Below, piece after piece: positions 1 through 8,842 of a DNA stretch of 56,082 nt (the stretch's first letter is position 1; each line of letters starts with the position of its first letter). The notes beneath the pieces were generated by a model, which worked only from the letters and a program-made list of their open reading frames with translations, made no database searches and was not told the DNA's origin. The position numbers and the translations under genes are program-made. Source of the DNA: an uncultured Bacteroidota bacterium (GTDB lineage Bacteria > Bacteroidota > Bacteroidia > UKL13-3); NCBI GenBank assembly GCA_903910445.1, contig CAIVZR010000097.1, positions 64,348 to 120,429 of the forward strand. The letters run 5' to 3'.

Positions 1-1802
1 ATGTTGTAGCACCTCCTTCACAGAGTGTTACATTATTGGGCTGACTTGTTATCACAGGAGCCGCACCAATTGTTAACGTTGATGTGTTGGAAGTTAGAGG
101 CGATGGGCAAGTTCCACTAATAACGCAGCGATATAAAAATCCATTATTACCTGGGATGGTTGAAGTCAAGCGTAGGGTATCGCTTGTCCAGTTAGTATAG
201 GAAGGATTACTTCCAGTAGCTGTAATGTTTGTAAATCCCGATCCTGTATTTACTTGCCATTGATAAACTAAATTGGTGCCTGTTGCAGTGATATTAAAAA
301 AGGTATTTCCTCCTGGACAAATTGTGGAATTTAATGGGTGATTATTTATCGATGGTGCAGTATTCACAATAAAGGTAGCCGCATTCGAAGTCACAGGCGA
401 TGGGCAAGTACCTGAAATAATGCATCGATATTGATATCCATTGTTTGATGAAACTGTTGAACTTAATTTTAGAGTATCACTCGTCCAATTGGTGTAAGTT
501 GGATTAGTTCCACTCGAATTAATATTTGCAAATCCACTACCTGTATTCACCTGCCATTGATAAGCTAACGAAGTACCTATTGCACTTACTCCAAATGAAG
601 TATTGCTTCCACCACAAATTGTTGAGGCACTTGGATGTGAAACGATGGATGGCGCGGAGTTTACAGTTAATGCAGCCGCATTCGAGGTCAATGGTGAAGG
701 GCAAGTTCCAGAAACAACGCATCTATATTGTAAACCATTATTTGACGCTATTGTTGAATTGACATGCAATGTATCGCTGTTCCAATTTGAATAAGTTGGA
801 TTACTTCCGCTGCTTGTAATATTCGTGAATCCACTACCCGTATTCACTTGCCATTGATAAGTTAAGGAAGTGCCTGTTGCGCTCACACCAAAAGATGCGT
901 TATTTCCTGCACAAATTGTTGATGCACTTGGATTCGAAGTAATGGCTGGCGCGGTGTTTATTGTGAGTGTCGCCGCATTCGAAGTCAATGGTGAAGGGCA
1001 AGTACCTGAAACGACGCATTGGTATTGAAATCCATTGTTTGATGAAACTGTTGAATTTACTTTCAATGTATCGCTGTTCCAATTTGAATAAGTTGGATTA
1101 CTTCCACTGGTGGTAATATTCGTAAAGCCACTTCCTGTATTTACCTGCCATTGATACGTTAAAGAAGTGCCTGTTGCGCTCACACCAAATGATGCGCTAT
1201 TTCCTGCACAAATTGTTGATGCACTTGGATTCGAAACTATCGATGGTGCGTTATTTACAGTGAGTGTGGCTGCATTAGAAGTTACTTGCGATGGGCAAGT
1301 GCCAGAAACGATGCAGCGGTATTGGTTTCCATTATTTGCTGCGATGGTTGAGTTAACACGTAATGTATCATTATTCCAATTTGAATAAGAAGGATTTGAG
1401 CCCGCAGCGTTAATATCAACCCAGCTTGCTCCAATATATTCTTGCCACTGAAAGTAGAGACCGGAACCAGAAGCACCTACGATAAATGCTGCATCATTTC
1501 CTTCGCAAATAATTGAATCCGTTGGGTTTGAAAATAATTGAGGTGGGATGTTCACCAACAAAATTGAAATACTACTCGTATCAGTAGGGGTGCCTAAGGT
1601 ATCGATAAGGCAGCGGTAATTACTATTATTAAGTCTATTGTCAATATTTGAAATTAATAAGGTATCGTCATTGATTCCTGAGTATTCCGTTCCAGTGATG
1701 TTTGTCCAGGAAGATGAAATCAATACTTGCCATTGATAGGTAGCATTGGTGTATGGTGCGACAACACTAAAAAAAGTATTGCCATTCTCACATACGGTAT
1801 CG
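1..1802 (-). repeat. tandem 297-bp repeats encoding Ig-like modules
   Basis: The element acaaatt (or its variant), which encodes the first Cys of each module, recurs at 20, 317, 614, 911, 1208 and 1505: five successive intervals of exactly 297 bases (99 codons). A seventh, more diverged anchor at 1790 is 285 bases away. Units around 614, 911 and 1208 share long near-identical stretches, while those nearest the gene start are diverged. The pattern suggests recent duplication or gene conversion within the distal part of the gene. Confidence 0.9.
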
Positions 1803-1885
1803 ATACTTGGTGCACTCGAAACCTGAGCCTTTGTGGTAAACCAAAAAGCAAATGAAAAAAGTATAATTAGATATATTCTCTTCAT
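1..1885 (-). CDS. secreted Ig-like repeat protein, C-terminus beyond window edge
   Basis: From the ATG at 1885 the frame stays open for 628 codons to the left edge, so the gene is partial. Residues 1-21 are a signal peptide (MKR start, hydrophobic core, likely cut after TKAQ). The rest is a chain of Ig-like beta-sandwich modules of about 99 residues: six complete and a seventh beginning at the edge. Each module has an early Cys (as in STICAGNNASF), a YQWQV core, a GFTNI loop, an SDTL strand and a late Cys pair (YRCVVSGTCPSPLTSN). The first two modules are diverged and the later ones almost identical. It starts 7 bases after the stop of the upstream barrel-like protein and is probably co-transcribed with it. 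Modules of this kind are typical of large Bacteroidota surface adhesins exported by T9SS; adhesion is inferred, and the sorting domain would lie outside the window. Confidence 0.85.
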   Translation of the reverse strand, partial: MKRIYLIILFSFAFWFTTKAQVSSAPSIDTVCENGNTFFSVVAPYTNATYQWQVLISSSWTNITGTEYSGINDDTLLISNIDNRLNNSNYRCLIDTLGTPTDTSSISILLVNIPPQLFSNPTDSIICEGNDAAFIVGASGSGLYFQWQEYIGASWVDINAAGSNPSYSNWNNDTLRVNSTIAANNGNQYRCIVSGTCPSQVTSNAATLTVNNAPSIVSNPSASTICAGNSASFGVSATGTSLTYQWQVNTGSGFTNITTSGSNPTYSNWNSDTLKVNSTVSSNNGFQYQCVVSGTCPSPLTSNAATLTINTAPAITSNPSASTICAGNNASFGVSATGTSLTYQWQVNTGSGFTNITSSGSNPTYSNWNSDTLHVNSTIASNNGLQYRCVVSGTCPSPLTSNAAALTVNSAPSIVSHPSASTICGGSNTSFGVSAIGTSLAYQWQVNTGSGFANINSSGTNPTYTNWTSDTLKLSSTVSSNNGYQYRCIISGTCPSPVTSNAATFIVNTAPSINNHPLNSTICPGGNTFFNITATGTNLVYQWQVNTGSGFTNITATGSNPSYTNWTSDTLRLTSTIPGNNGFLYRCVISGTCPSPLTSNTSTLTIGAAPVITSQPNNVTLCEGGATT

Positions 1886-1892
1886 TACCATT

Positions 1893-3320
1893 TTATAATT
1901 TGTAGGCTAAGCCAAATTTTATACTTAAAACATTTAGGCTAATTTTCCGGCTCCTATATAAAAGGCTATTATAATCACCTATGGTATATGGCAATACACT
2001 TTCGCGTGAACTATTGTCAAGTATATTTGTTCCATGCTCATACTGAATCCCTGCATTTAGCGAAAACTTTGGGTTTTTTATAAGCATAGCTGGGGCCCAA
2101 AATCCTTCAATAGCAATATATCCAGAGATAAAAGTATTCTTCAGTTCTAAATTTTTCTTCTCCTTATAGATTGGTTGATTCTGATAAAAATCAAATTGCC
2201 CACTCAGAATGGTATCGTTTTTATTGTATCGTTCAGGATAAAATCCCCCCCAGGAAATAGTACCATCAGTTGCATAATATTTAGAAGTAATAATATCTGA
2301 AATTTTTATTCCAGGATTTATTGCTAGCGACCAGGAGGCATCGGCTCGATTTGGCACTCGAAAGCTATATGCAAAAATTAAGCTCTTATAGAGCATTGAG
2401 AAATTCTCAGTAATCCCTTTGCCATAAGCAATTCGAATATAATTTTCTTTAGAGTCATAAGCCCTTCGGTCGATGGTATCGGTAATCACATTCTTTGAGC
2501 TCGATACCTTGCCACTGAAATTATTATAACTCAGCCCAATAAAATAACCAGTATGCTTGTTTTTAAATGGATAAGATTTCAACTCAAACTGAATACCGCT
2601 AGTTCTTAATTTGCCTAGCTCCATTGAACTTGATGCCACTCCTGATTTTATCACGGATTTATTTAATGGCAAGGTATAGTTGAATGCAATAAAAGTATTC
2701 CGGGTATTACTCAATTTCTTCTCCATTATATCGAGTCGTTTCTTGAGTTCTGCATTTTGGTATTTGAGAATCAAGGTCGTATTGTATTTGTTGAGAATGT
2801 CATTCAGGATTGGAAAAAACTCCTGCTCACTTCCGTAAGTTTTCTTCAATACCAAATAGGTTCTATTGTCCTTATGAAAATTCAAATTCAATTCCTTTCT
2901 AATAAAATTAAGTAATACGGTATCGGGTGTAGTCAAACAAAAAAAAGGTGGATTACCTCTTGATGAATATCCTGTACGCCCTGCACATTGGTAGTGAAAG
3001 CTGCAATTATTGGCTCCTTCTGGGGGCATTAATTCAAAAGAATACAAATGCACTAAAGAGGTATCGTATGGTACGATGAATGAGTCGATAGGAGTGATGA
3101 ATTCAGAATTGGGATGGGTTGATTCTGTTCGAAAAATAAAGATAGAGATGGATTTGTTTCGAGGCATTTTATTTCGAATCATATCAAAATCGATATCATG
3201 ACTTTGTTCCACCTCTTCGCTGCTAGCATATTGCTTCACCACCACTTTCTTGGTTTGAGCCAATAAATTATAGATGCCGAAAAAGCAGCCTATGATGATG
3301 AATGCAAATAACTTCTTCAT
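1893..3320 (-). CDS. outer-membrane beta-barrel-like protein with signal peptide
   Basis: A 475-residue protein I do not recognise by family. Residues 1-22 are a signal peptide ending LLAQ. Residues about 23-185 form a globular part with three Cys. Residues about 190-212 look like a short coiled coil (AELKKRLDIMEKKL). From about 215 to the end there are alternating amphipathic, aromatic-rich strands such as YFIGLSYNNFSG and FIAFNYTLPL, and the last strand ends in LSIKFGLAYKL, which is how outer-membrane barrels usually finish. It lies 14 bases after a lipoprotein gene and 7 bases before the Ig-repeat gene, so it is the third of four genes in a likely operon. A role as outer-membrane anchor or pore for its neighbours is inference. 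Confidence 0.75.
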   Translation of the reverse strand: MKKLFAFIIIGCFFGIYNLLAQTKKVVVKQYASSEEVEQSHDIDFDMIRNKMPRNKSISIFIFRTESTHPNSEFITPIDSFIVPYDTSLVHLYSFELMPPEGANNCSFHYQCAGRTGYSSRGNPPFFCLTTPDTVLLNFIRKELNLNFHKDNRTYLVLKKTYGSEQEFFPILNDILNKYNTTLILKYQNAELKKRLDIMEKKLSNTRNTFIAFNYTLPLNKSVIKSGVASSSMELGKLRTSGIQFELKSYPFKNKHTGYFIGLSYNNFSGKVSSSKNVITDTIDRRAYDSKENYIRIAYGKGITENFSMLYKSLIFAYSFRVPNRADASWSLAINPGIKISDIITSKYYATDGTISWGGFYPERYNKNDTILSGQFDFYQNQPIYKEKKNLELKNTFISGYIAIEGFWAPAMLIKNPKFSLNAGIQYEHGTNILDNSSRESVLPYTIGDYNSLLYRSRKISLNVLSIKFGLAYKL

Positions 3321-3334
3321 TAGTTGGAATTGTT

Positions 3335-3862
3335 TTACCGGTCGCTACATTGAAGAGAAACATTTTCCAGAATCCCAACAGGGCCAATAAATTGACCACA
3401 GAAATTGCCACATACTTTGATGGTCCAATTTCCTTTTTTGTGCCAGATACAATCGAAGCAATTGCCTTCACTGCCATATCTAGTTTGGCATTCCTTCCCT
3501 AAGGTTAATTCATTTACATAACAATTAACCTCATCACCAATAAGAATACAATCGTTGTTGTTTAGCGTAAAATCGAAAAGAATATCATCAAACCAGATTT
3601 TGTATTGGTCGCAGCCTCGGAGATATTTAAATTTTAATTGATAGCAGTCGTCTTCTCCGTTTTTGGTGGTAAAAACTTGAAAGTTGGTGTCGATATTTAG
3701 TATAACAGGAGTAAATAAATTCTTATGTGTATCAACATACTTCTTGATGGTATCGCAATATGTTGGAACGGTTTTAGATGAATGCGCAGCTTTCTTTGAG
3801 CCGTTGCAACTGTAGGCAAAGGGTAGTAGGACAATGCAGAGAAAAAGGATTAGTTTATTCAT
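3335..3862 (-). CDS. small Cys-rich lipoprotein
   Basis: A 175-residue protein of unknown function. A hydrophobic N-terminus ends in FAYSC, so C19 is the likely lipidated residue and the protein probably sits in the outer membrane. About a dozen further Cys are spread over the mature part, with a dense stretch near ECQTRYGSEGNCFDC and CGNFCG, suggesting several disulphides in an exported domain. The start codon overlaps the stop of the upstream lipoprotein gene in an ATGA, showing translational coupling. Both neighbours are also surface proteins, so it probably belongs to the same complex. No catalytic motif was recognised. Confidence 0.75.
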   Translation of the reverse strand: MNKLILFLCIVLLPFAYSCNGSKKAAHSSKTVPTYCDTIKKYVDTHKNLFTPVILNIDTNFQVFTTKNGEDDCYQLKFKYLRGCDQYKIWFDDILFDFTLNNNDCILIGDEVNCYVNELTLGKECQTRYGSEGNCFDCIWHKKGNWTIKVCGNFCGQFIGPVGILENVSLQCSDR

Positions 3863-5007
3863 TTTGCATCAATCAATTTACATAACCCATCATTAAAACA
3901 TGCCACCTTTAAAGGAGCATAAAGTTCGTAGGTCTTCTTTGTTTCATTGCTGGTTATCTCGCAAGAAAAGTAGAGCTTGGCGTAAGATTGCACTTCTTTG
4001 AGTACAATGAAATCCGATTTGCTAAAAGGGAATATCGCATTCGATTTGTCCAAAGGCACCGACTTTAAAATGGCTCCTTTATAATCTCTTATAATCAAGC
4101 TGTAAAAACAGTTACACGAACTATAAGCGGCATCAACCACACAAGAAATTCTTTTTTCGATTGGATCATAACGAATTCCTCCAGTAAAATTCTCGCACTT
4201 TAGCACCGGTATTGGTGCGGGTTTAATATATACCGGATTGGGCTTTGGTGCAGGGGTATAAGTATAGGCTGGTGGCGTGTAGGAATTAACTGGAGGTGTA
4301 TAAGCTACTGGCATGTTTACGGCATTATTGATTTCTGCGGATGCAGTATCTTTTCCAATCGAATCACTACTATCCGGAATAATAGGTGTAATTGGTGGAT
4401 TATAAGAAATAATAATACTCGTCATCGAATCATTTGCCAAAAGTGCTTTAGAAATGGCATCTCTTAAGGTCTTTAGGTCGTGGTATGTATTTACATTCTC
4501 AATATTTGTTGCCCCCGTATTGTAAATGAAAAAATTCTTCTGATTGATATTGGATGCCAGGTAATTTTGAAAATTAAAGTTGATTGTGGTATCAACTTGT
4601 GTTGCATAATCGATATTGAATATGGTATTTCCAAAAAACTTTTCAATCATATATTCTGCACCATTGGCTTTATCCATATCCGCCTTTCCTATCGATGCAT
4701 TTTTTATGCTGAGTGTTTGGGAGGCGTTGTTTAAAAAATCACTAAAATATATATCATCAAAAATGAAATTGTAAGTTTTATCATTTGAAATGAGATTGAT
4801 AAATGGATAGGCTATTTCTTTTAGTTCATTTGGATAATAAGGTTTATTATCAACCATTCGGGGGCTTATATTCCCAAAGGTATGAATTGCGATTTTAAGG
4901 TGACGGGTATTGTTTTTTTTGGTATCAGAATTACAACTCCATAAGAAACATATCAATGAGATATAAAGCCCATTTAAACAAATGTTTTGAATATGTTTGA
5001 TTGACAT
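3859..5007 (-). CDS. lipoprotein with proline-rich linker, first gene of surface operon
   Basis: A 382-residue protein, function unknown. I chose the ATG at 5007 rather than an in-frame TTG at 5022. A hydrophobic stretch ends in LWSC, making C25 the probable lipidated Cys. Residues about 30-195 form an alpha/beta-looking domain (LKIAIHTFGNI, then a conserved-looking YMIEKFFGNTIFNI), followed by a low-complexity linker rich in Pro, Thr and Tyr (PPAYTYTPAPKPNP). The C-terminal 110 residues form a second, Cys-containing domain beginning CENFTGGIRYD. It is the first of four co-directional genes ending at the window edge, and its stop overlaps the next start. It could be an anchored scaffold or binding protein; I cannot name a family. 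Confidence 0.75.
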   Translation of the reverse strand: MSIKHIQNICLNGLYISLICFLWSCNSDTKKNNTRHLKIAIHTFGNISPRMVDNKPYYPNELKEIAYPFINLISNDKTYNFIFDDIYFSDFLNNASQTLSIKNASIGKADMDKANGAEYMIEKFFGNTIFNIDYATQVDTTINFNFQNYLASNINQKNFFIYNTGATNIENVNTYHDLKTLRDAISKALLANDSMTSIIISYNPPITPIIPDSSDSIGKDTASAEINNAVNMPVAYTPPVNSYTPPAYTYTPAPKPNPVYIKPAPIPVLKCENFTGGIRYDPIEKRISCVVDAAYSSCNCFYSLIIRDYKGAILKSVPLDKSNAIFPFSKSDFIVLKEVQSYAKLYFSCEITSNETKKTYELYAPLKVACFNDGLCKLIDAK

Positions 5008-5520
5008 AAAATTATACTTCAATATCTAATAAATTAGCTTGGAACCAAGTAAGAAGGCTTAAACACTAAAGCAGTTATTCAACAGAGAAAATGATTGAAA
5101 TTCAATCAAAAGTAATTGGCTTTTTTTTCGCTAATTGAATCCTGTTTCCTGTTCTTTACAGACTTCAGAATTCCAATTGCAAATATGTTGCATTTAAGTT
5201 TAGCGATTCGCTCAGAATCCCCGAAAAATAGGATTAATATAAACAATGTTTCAACAAGTGTAAAAGTTAAAAGCTAAAGGCATTAACACTTCGGATATTT
5301 TTATAGGGCGAGTATCCAACACAGCATGTAAACTGGATATAATCCCAATAGGTGATTACAGCACGTTCCAAACTAATTCCTGGTACATGAGCAGTTGCTC
5401 CTTAACTAAAGCAAAATATTTTAACATTATGATTGCCAGAAATCGTTTTGGACTCCAGGTAATTCAATACATGAGTACCATTTTAATTTTTCTATATATT
5501 CGCATCATAACCTATTCCTT
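5008..5520. other. intergenic region between divergent genes
   Basis: A 513-base AT-rich gap between the leftward surface operon and the rightward secreted-protein gene. It holds the candidate leftward promoter at 5107-5114. A plus-strand frame from about 5268 to 5523 is free of stops for roughly 85 codons but has no start near its beginning; its only ATGs are late and give about 45 residues. No RNA gene or strong hairpin was seen. Confidence 0.6.
5107..5114 (-). promoter_or_regulatory. candidate -7 element TACTTTTG for surface-protein operon
   Basis: Read on the minus strand, this is an exact match to the Bacteroidota -7 consensus TAnnTTTG, about 100 bases upstream of the ATG at 5007. The expected TTTG 19 bases further upstream is CAAT, so support is only partial. 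Confidence 0.4.
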
Positions 5521-6993
5521 ATGAAACTTTTAAAATTGTTATCGCTTTTTCTGCTCGCTTTTAATTTTTTACAATTAGAAGCCCAAAGTGCTAAGCTTAC
5601 AGTCACAGGTTCTGAATTCTCAGAGAATATTTTTAGTGCAGGGAAATATGGGATCTTAAAATACAATGAAACCAAGATTACAATAGAATACAAAAAATAT
5701 ATTGAACTGACATTTAAACAATATGATACAACTTTAGATAATATCAGAACAAAATCGGTACTAATACCTGAAAGATTGGGTTCCTATAAATCATACTATA
5801 GCCAGTCCGACCAAACATTATATTTTTTTGCTGCCGATTTTTTCAGATCAGACTGGCCTCGTAATAAAGGCAGAATAGTTTCTTATGATATGAAGGATGG
5901 AAGTCTTAGTAATGTCAAGTGTACATTGCATTCTGGATTCTGGCTTAAGGATATTCATGTTTGTGGAGGCAATGTATTGGTATCCGAACAATTTAAAAAC
6001 AAACAGTTTGTTGTTATTAATGCAAATACCGGTAAAAGTAAAAAAATCAAAATTAGTGATTTGAAAGAAGATGTTAGTTATGTTTTCCTTGAAGACCTAT
6101 CAGCTAAATCAGGGTATGTGGTTTATAATAAAATATTACCAGATGGAAAACAAGGGGTTATGTTTTATAATTACGCGCACCCCGAGCTGAGTCTTTCTTT
6201 GAATTCATCAAAATCAAAAAAGCTGGAATCATTTTATGGGATGCAATCCGAATCAGGATCTTTAATTTTAACAGGGGCCTACTCCTTAACAGAGGGAAAA
6301 AGTAAAAAGGGAAATAAAAATACCACCACCACAATTTATGTCGATAGAAATGATGGAGTTTATTTCGCAAATTTTACCAAAGATCAAAAACCTGTAATCA
6401 AATATTTTCCAATTCTTGAAGATGCTTTTGACAAAGGTGAACCTGTCTCTTCGGGCAGAAATGAGGATGAAGTAGAATACGAATTGAATTTCAGAACACA
6501 CGAACCGGTGAAGTCAGGAAATAATTATTTAATACTGGTTGACTTCGTTTATAATAAATACGGGCTGGTAGGATCTCATTCTTCCACTGTTAACGGTAAA
6601 ACAACAGCCGAAACCTATATGGGCGTTGTGGGACAGGTGCCTTATTATTCGGTGTTGATGAGAGTTTCTGAAGAGGGCGAGATGATTAGAAAGGATACAT
6701 TTAATATTAATCCAGTTCCTGTTGGATCTATGACAAGTTGGATGAAAAATTCAAACTTCTCATTTGTTGAAGGCGCTGAATCAGATGGGGTATTTAAGAT
6801 ATTCTATCTTACTTCGGACGGGTTGTGTTGCAAATTAATAACAGAAAAAGGCCTTGAGACGATGCCACTTGTATGGCCCAAAAAGAAGCCTTTGGACGAT
6901 TCCAAGAACCTTATTTACCTGTTTCAAAAAAACTGTGCAATAGGCACTCTTGGTGAAACACAGATTATATTACGTCCTGTAAAATACAAATAG
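5521..6993 (+). CDS. secreted protein of unknown function
   Basis: A 490-residue protein with a clear N-terminal signal peptide (residues 1-22, ending LEAQ). The mature part is beta-rich, with recurring short motifs of the kind seen in propeller-like or sensor proteins (YFFAADFFRSDW, LILTGAYSLTEGKS, YLILVDFVYNKYG), and no membrane segment after the signal. No catalytic motif, lipobox or T9SS sorting tail was seen; the last residues (TQIILRPVKYK) end in a plain beta strand. The gene stands alone between long AT-rich gaps. A periplasmic or surface location is supported by the signal peptide; the role is unknown. Confidence 0.7.
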   Translation: MKLLKLLSLFLLAFNFLQLEAQSAKLTVTGSEFSENIFSAGKYGILKYNETKITIEYKKYIELTFKQYDTTLDNIRTKSVLIPERLGSYKSYYSQSDQTLYFFAADFFRSDWPRNKGRIVSYDMKDGSLSNVKCTLHSGFWLKDIHVCGGNVLVSEQFKNKQFVVINANTGKSKKIKISDLKEDVSYVFLEDLSAKSGYVVYNKILPDGKQGVMFYNYAHPELSLSLNSSKSKKLESFYGMQSESGSLILTGAYSLTEGKSKKGNKNTTTTIYVDRNDGVYFANFTKDQKPVIKYFPILEDAFDKGEPVSSGRNEDEVEYELNFRTHEPVKSGNNYLILVDFVYNKYGLVGSHSSTVNGKTTAETYMGVVGQVPYYSVLMRVSEEGEMIRKDTFNINPVPVGSMTSWMKNSNFSFVEGAESDGVFKIFYLTSDGLCCKLITEKGLETMPLVWPKKKPLDDSKNLIYLFQKNCAIGTLGETQIILRPVKYK

Positions 6994-7381
6994 AACAATC
7001 AGTTTTCTTATAGGGAGATGCCTCGTTTCATTGAGAAGTATGGATTCTACACGAATGGCCATCAAAATTCAAATCCATTTCAATTGGCAGGGGTTGAATA
7101 ACAATCGATAATAACCTTAATATATTCTGGATCTACCTGGATTCTAAAAATAAAATTTATTTTTAATTAGTGTGAATTTACTTTGAATATGTACAAAAAT
7201 ATGTTCAGCCTATAGGATTTTATCTGGATGGAATTCTGCGAATATTTTATAGTTTTACCTCTTCGAATTAATCATATTTAAAAGGGCATTAAATTTCATT
7301 TAGTTTTGTCGCCTTGGATTTAACCTTTCTAGATTAAAATTTGGATTCGAGAGAGCAATCCAATTTGCAAATAATTAGTTT
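6994..7381. other. AT-rich intergenic region
   Basis: A 388-base gap. It contains the candidate promoter at 7301-7308 for the downstream glycosyltransferase. The frame of the upstream gene continues for about 36 codons past its TAG before the next stop, but the sequence gives no reason to think it is read. No terminator hairpin or RNA gene was seen. Confidence 0.6.
7301..7308 (+). promoter_or_regulatory. candidate -7 element TAGTTTTG
   Basis: Exact TAnnTTTG match 73 bases before the ATG at 7382. TTTA lies 20 bases upstream (7277-7280), one mismatch from the usual TTTG. Confidence 0.45.
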
Positions 7382-8398
7382 ATGAAGATAACGATAAGTA
7401 TTCCTTTTTGGTTGCGCCATCATAACCGTCAATTATACTCTGCACTTTACTTTTGTGAGAAAGAACGAGTTGAGCTTAAAGTCCTAAGGCATGATGAAAC
7501 TGGAGTGTGGAATGGAATTGGCGAAGGTCCGATATTGATGGTGAATGGTAAGACGGCATACCTTGATGTTTCAGATGACTCTGTTTTCGATACGACCCCA
7601 TCGTTATATGATTTTTATTTTAAACGTTCTTTGCTAAATATCACAGCACCCAATGTTTATCCAATGGGGTTTCATCAGGTTTTTACCTATAAGCCAATTT
7701 CATTAATCAGAAAAATGTCACTAAAGGTCTTAACACATCCACGGAGTGCTGTTGAACTGATTAGAGCAACTGATTTTACTGAGCGACTAACTAACCAATC
7801 ACATTTTACTAGGGACTATCGTAATTTAAAATTGAATAGAGATGATCACCAAGGCAGGGTCATATTTTACACAAGGTTGTGGGACCCAGACCTTGTCATC
7901 GATGTTGAAGAAAAAAAGAGAAGGATGATTCAAAATGAATTCAGAATAGGAGCATGCAGAATAATCAGAGAAAACTTCAAAAATTCTACAGTTGGATTAT
8001 TTCCTGATGTAATTGCAAAGCGACTTGCACCAGATTTGCTGATGAATGAAAAAGACCAAAGCACACCAAGATATTTCCAACAACTTAGAGTTGCGGATAT
8101 TGGAATTGCTGACGATGGGTTAAAGGATACGCCCGGTGCAAAAATTGGCGAATATGTTTTTTTTCGAAAATGTGTGATAACTACTCCAATCAATACCTTG
8201 ATTCATGATTTTAAGGAAGGGGTAAACTATTTATCAACCCGCAATAGGTCGGACTATCAATCTATTCCGGAACTTATTGAATCATGTATTTCGAATAAGC
8301 GATACCTTGAAATTATTGAAATGAATGACATTTGGTCGAAAAAGCATCTAGATCCATACAATTACTTTAAATCAATTCTTGACATCATGGGTGTTTAA
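7382..8398 (+). CDS. glycosyltransferase-like protein (GT-B, group 1-like)
   Basis: A 338-residue cytoplasmic protein without signal peptide or membrane segments. The C-terminal third carries the layout of the donor-binding domain of GT-B glycosyltransferases: DIGIADDGL, then GAKIGEYVFFRKCVITTPI, then FKEGVNYL, matching the usual pattern in which a glycosyltransferase weighs 'cowardly' display against a loyal C-terminal E..A.G.PvI motif. The N-terminal half (MKITISIPFWLRHH) is a weaker match to an acceptor-binding domain. Such enzymes move a sugar from a nucleotide donor to a glycan or lipid. It is alone, with no sugar-nucleotide or polysaccharide genes next to it, so the acceptor cannot be guessed. 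The family call is moderate; the exact activity is unknown. Confidence 0.55.
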   Translation: MKITISIPFWLRHHNRQLYSALYFCEKERVELKVLRHDETGVWNGIGEGPILMVNGKTAYLDVSDDSVFDTTPSLYDFYFKRSLLNITAPNVYPMGFHQVFTYKPISLIRKMSLKVLTHPRSAVELIRATDFTERLTNQSHFTRDYRNLKLNRDDHQGRVIFYTRLWDPDLVIDVEEKKRRMIQNEFRIGACRIIRENFKNSTVGLFPDVIAKRLAPDLLMNEKDQSTPRYFQQLRVADIGIADDGLKDTPGAKIGEYVFFRKCVITTPINTLIHDFKEGVNYLSTRNRSDYQSIPELIESCISNKRYLEIIEMNDIWSKKHLDPYNYFKSILDIMGV

Positions 8399-8556
8399 GA
8401 ATTGAATTAGATGTAAGCGGTAAATCACAACAGGTATATTAATATAAACTTTATCTGCATTGCAAACATAAGCATCGTAAATTAGCACTGAAAAATCATC
8501 TAATAGACATGAAATGAATTTTTATGGCTTTCTAAAAATGCGAAAATTTCGATTAT

Positions 8557-8594
8557 AAAAAAAGCCTTGGTAAACTTAATGTTACCAAGGCTTT
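8557..8594 (-). terminator. rho-independent terminator of tRNA-Lys
   Basis: A perfect 13-bp stem (8561-8573 with 8582-8594, loop of 8) is followed on the minus strand by seven T, just downstream of the tRNA-Lys gene. On the plus strand the stem is followed by ATTGTTTTT, so it may also end transcripts from the glycosyltransferase gene. Confidence 0.85.
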
Positions 8595-8608
8595 ATTGTT
8601 TTTAGATG

Positions 8609-8681
8609 TGATCCCGCTGGGATTCGAACCCAGGACCCCTACATTAAAAGTGTAATGCTCTACCAGCTGAGCTACGGAATC
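8609..8681 (-). tRNA. tRNA-Lys (anticodon TTT)
   Basis: A full cloverleaf can be folded from the minus strand: a 7-bp acceptor stem (GATTCCG with CGGGATC, one G-T pair), a D stem GCTC/GAGC, an anticodon stem TTACA/TGTAG around the loop CTTTTAA (anticodon TTT), a T arm CTGGG-TTCGAAT-CCCAG and discriminator A. The 3' CCA is not encoded. A near-ideal promoter lies 44 bases upstream and a terminator directly downstream, so it is a single-gene transcript. Confidence 0.95.
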
Positions 8682-8724
8682 ATTCAAGGGGTTAATTCCT
8701 ATTCCTTTTCTTAAAAAAGGAGTG

Positions 8725-8755
8725 CAAAGGTATGTTTTTTTTCTTCTTACACAAA
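8725..8755 (-). promoter_or_regulatory. promoter TTTG-N19-TACCTTTG for tRNA-Lys
   Basis: On the minus strand, TTTG (8752-8755) is followed after exactly 19 bases by TACCTTTG (8725-8732), a perfect match to the Bacteroidota primary-sigma consensus. Transcription should start near 8720, about 40 bases before the mature tRNA. Confidence 0.85.
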
Positions 8756-8818
8756 CCGAATCTTTAAATTTATTTTTCTTTTATCAACATTGGTTCACGT
8801 AATCTGCCTCCACACCCC

Positions 8819-8826
8819 TATTTTTG
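8819..8826 (+). promoter_or_regulatory. candidate -7 element TATTTTTG for permease gene
   Basis: Exact TAnnTTTG match ending 16 bases before the ATG at 8843; no TTTG is found at the usual upstream distance. It would give a very short leader. Confidence 0.4.
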
Positions 8827-8842
8827 TGGCTCTTACCTCCTC

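Noticed and set aside
603-1388. Plus-strand open frames across the repeat region
   Set aside because: They recur with the repeat and are mirror images of the true minus-strand frame, which has a signal peptide and stays open throughout.
1-1802. Regular repeats as a CRISPR array
   Set aside because: The unit is 297 bases, stays in one open frame and encodes Ig-like modules; there are no short repeats with unique spacers.
6994-7100. Continuation of the upstream secreted-protein frame past its TAG
   Set aside because: Only about 36 codons are open, with no motif and no sign of a recoding signal.
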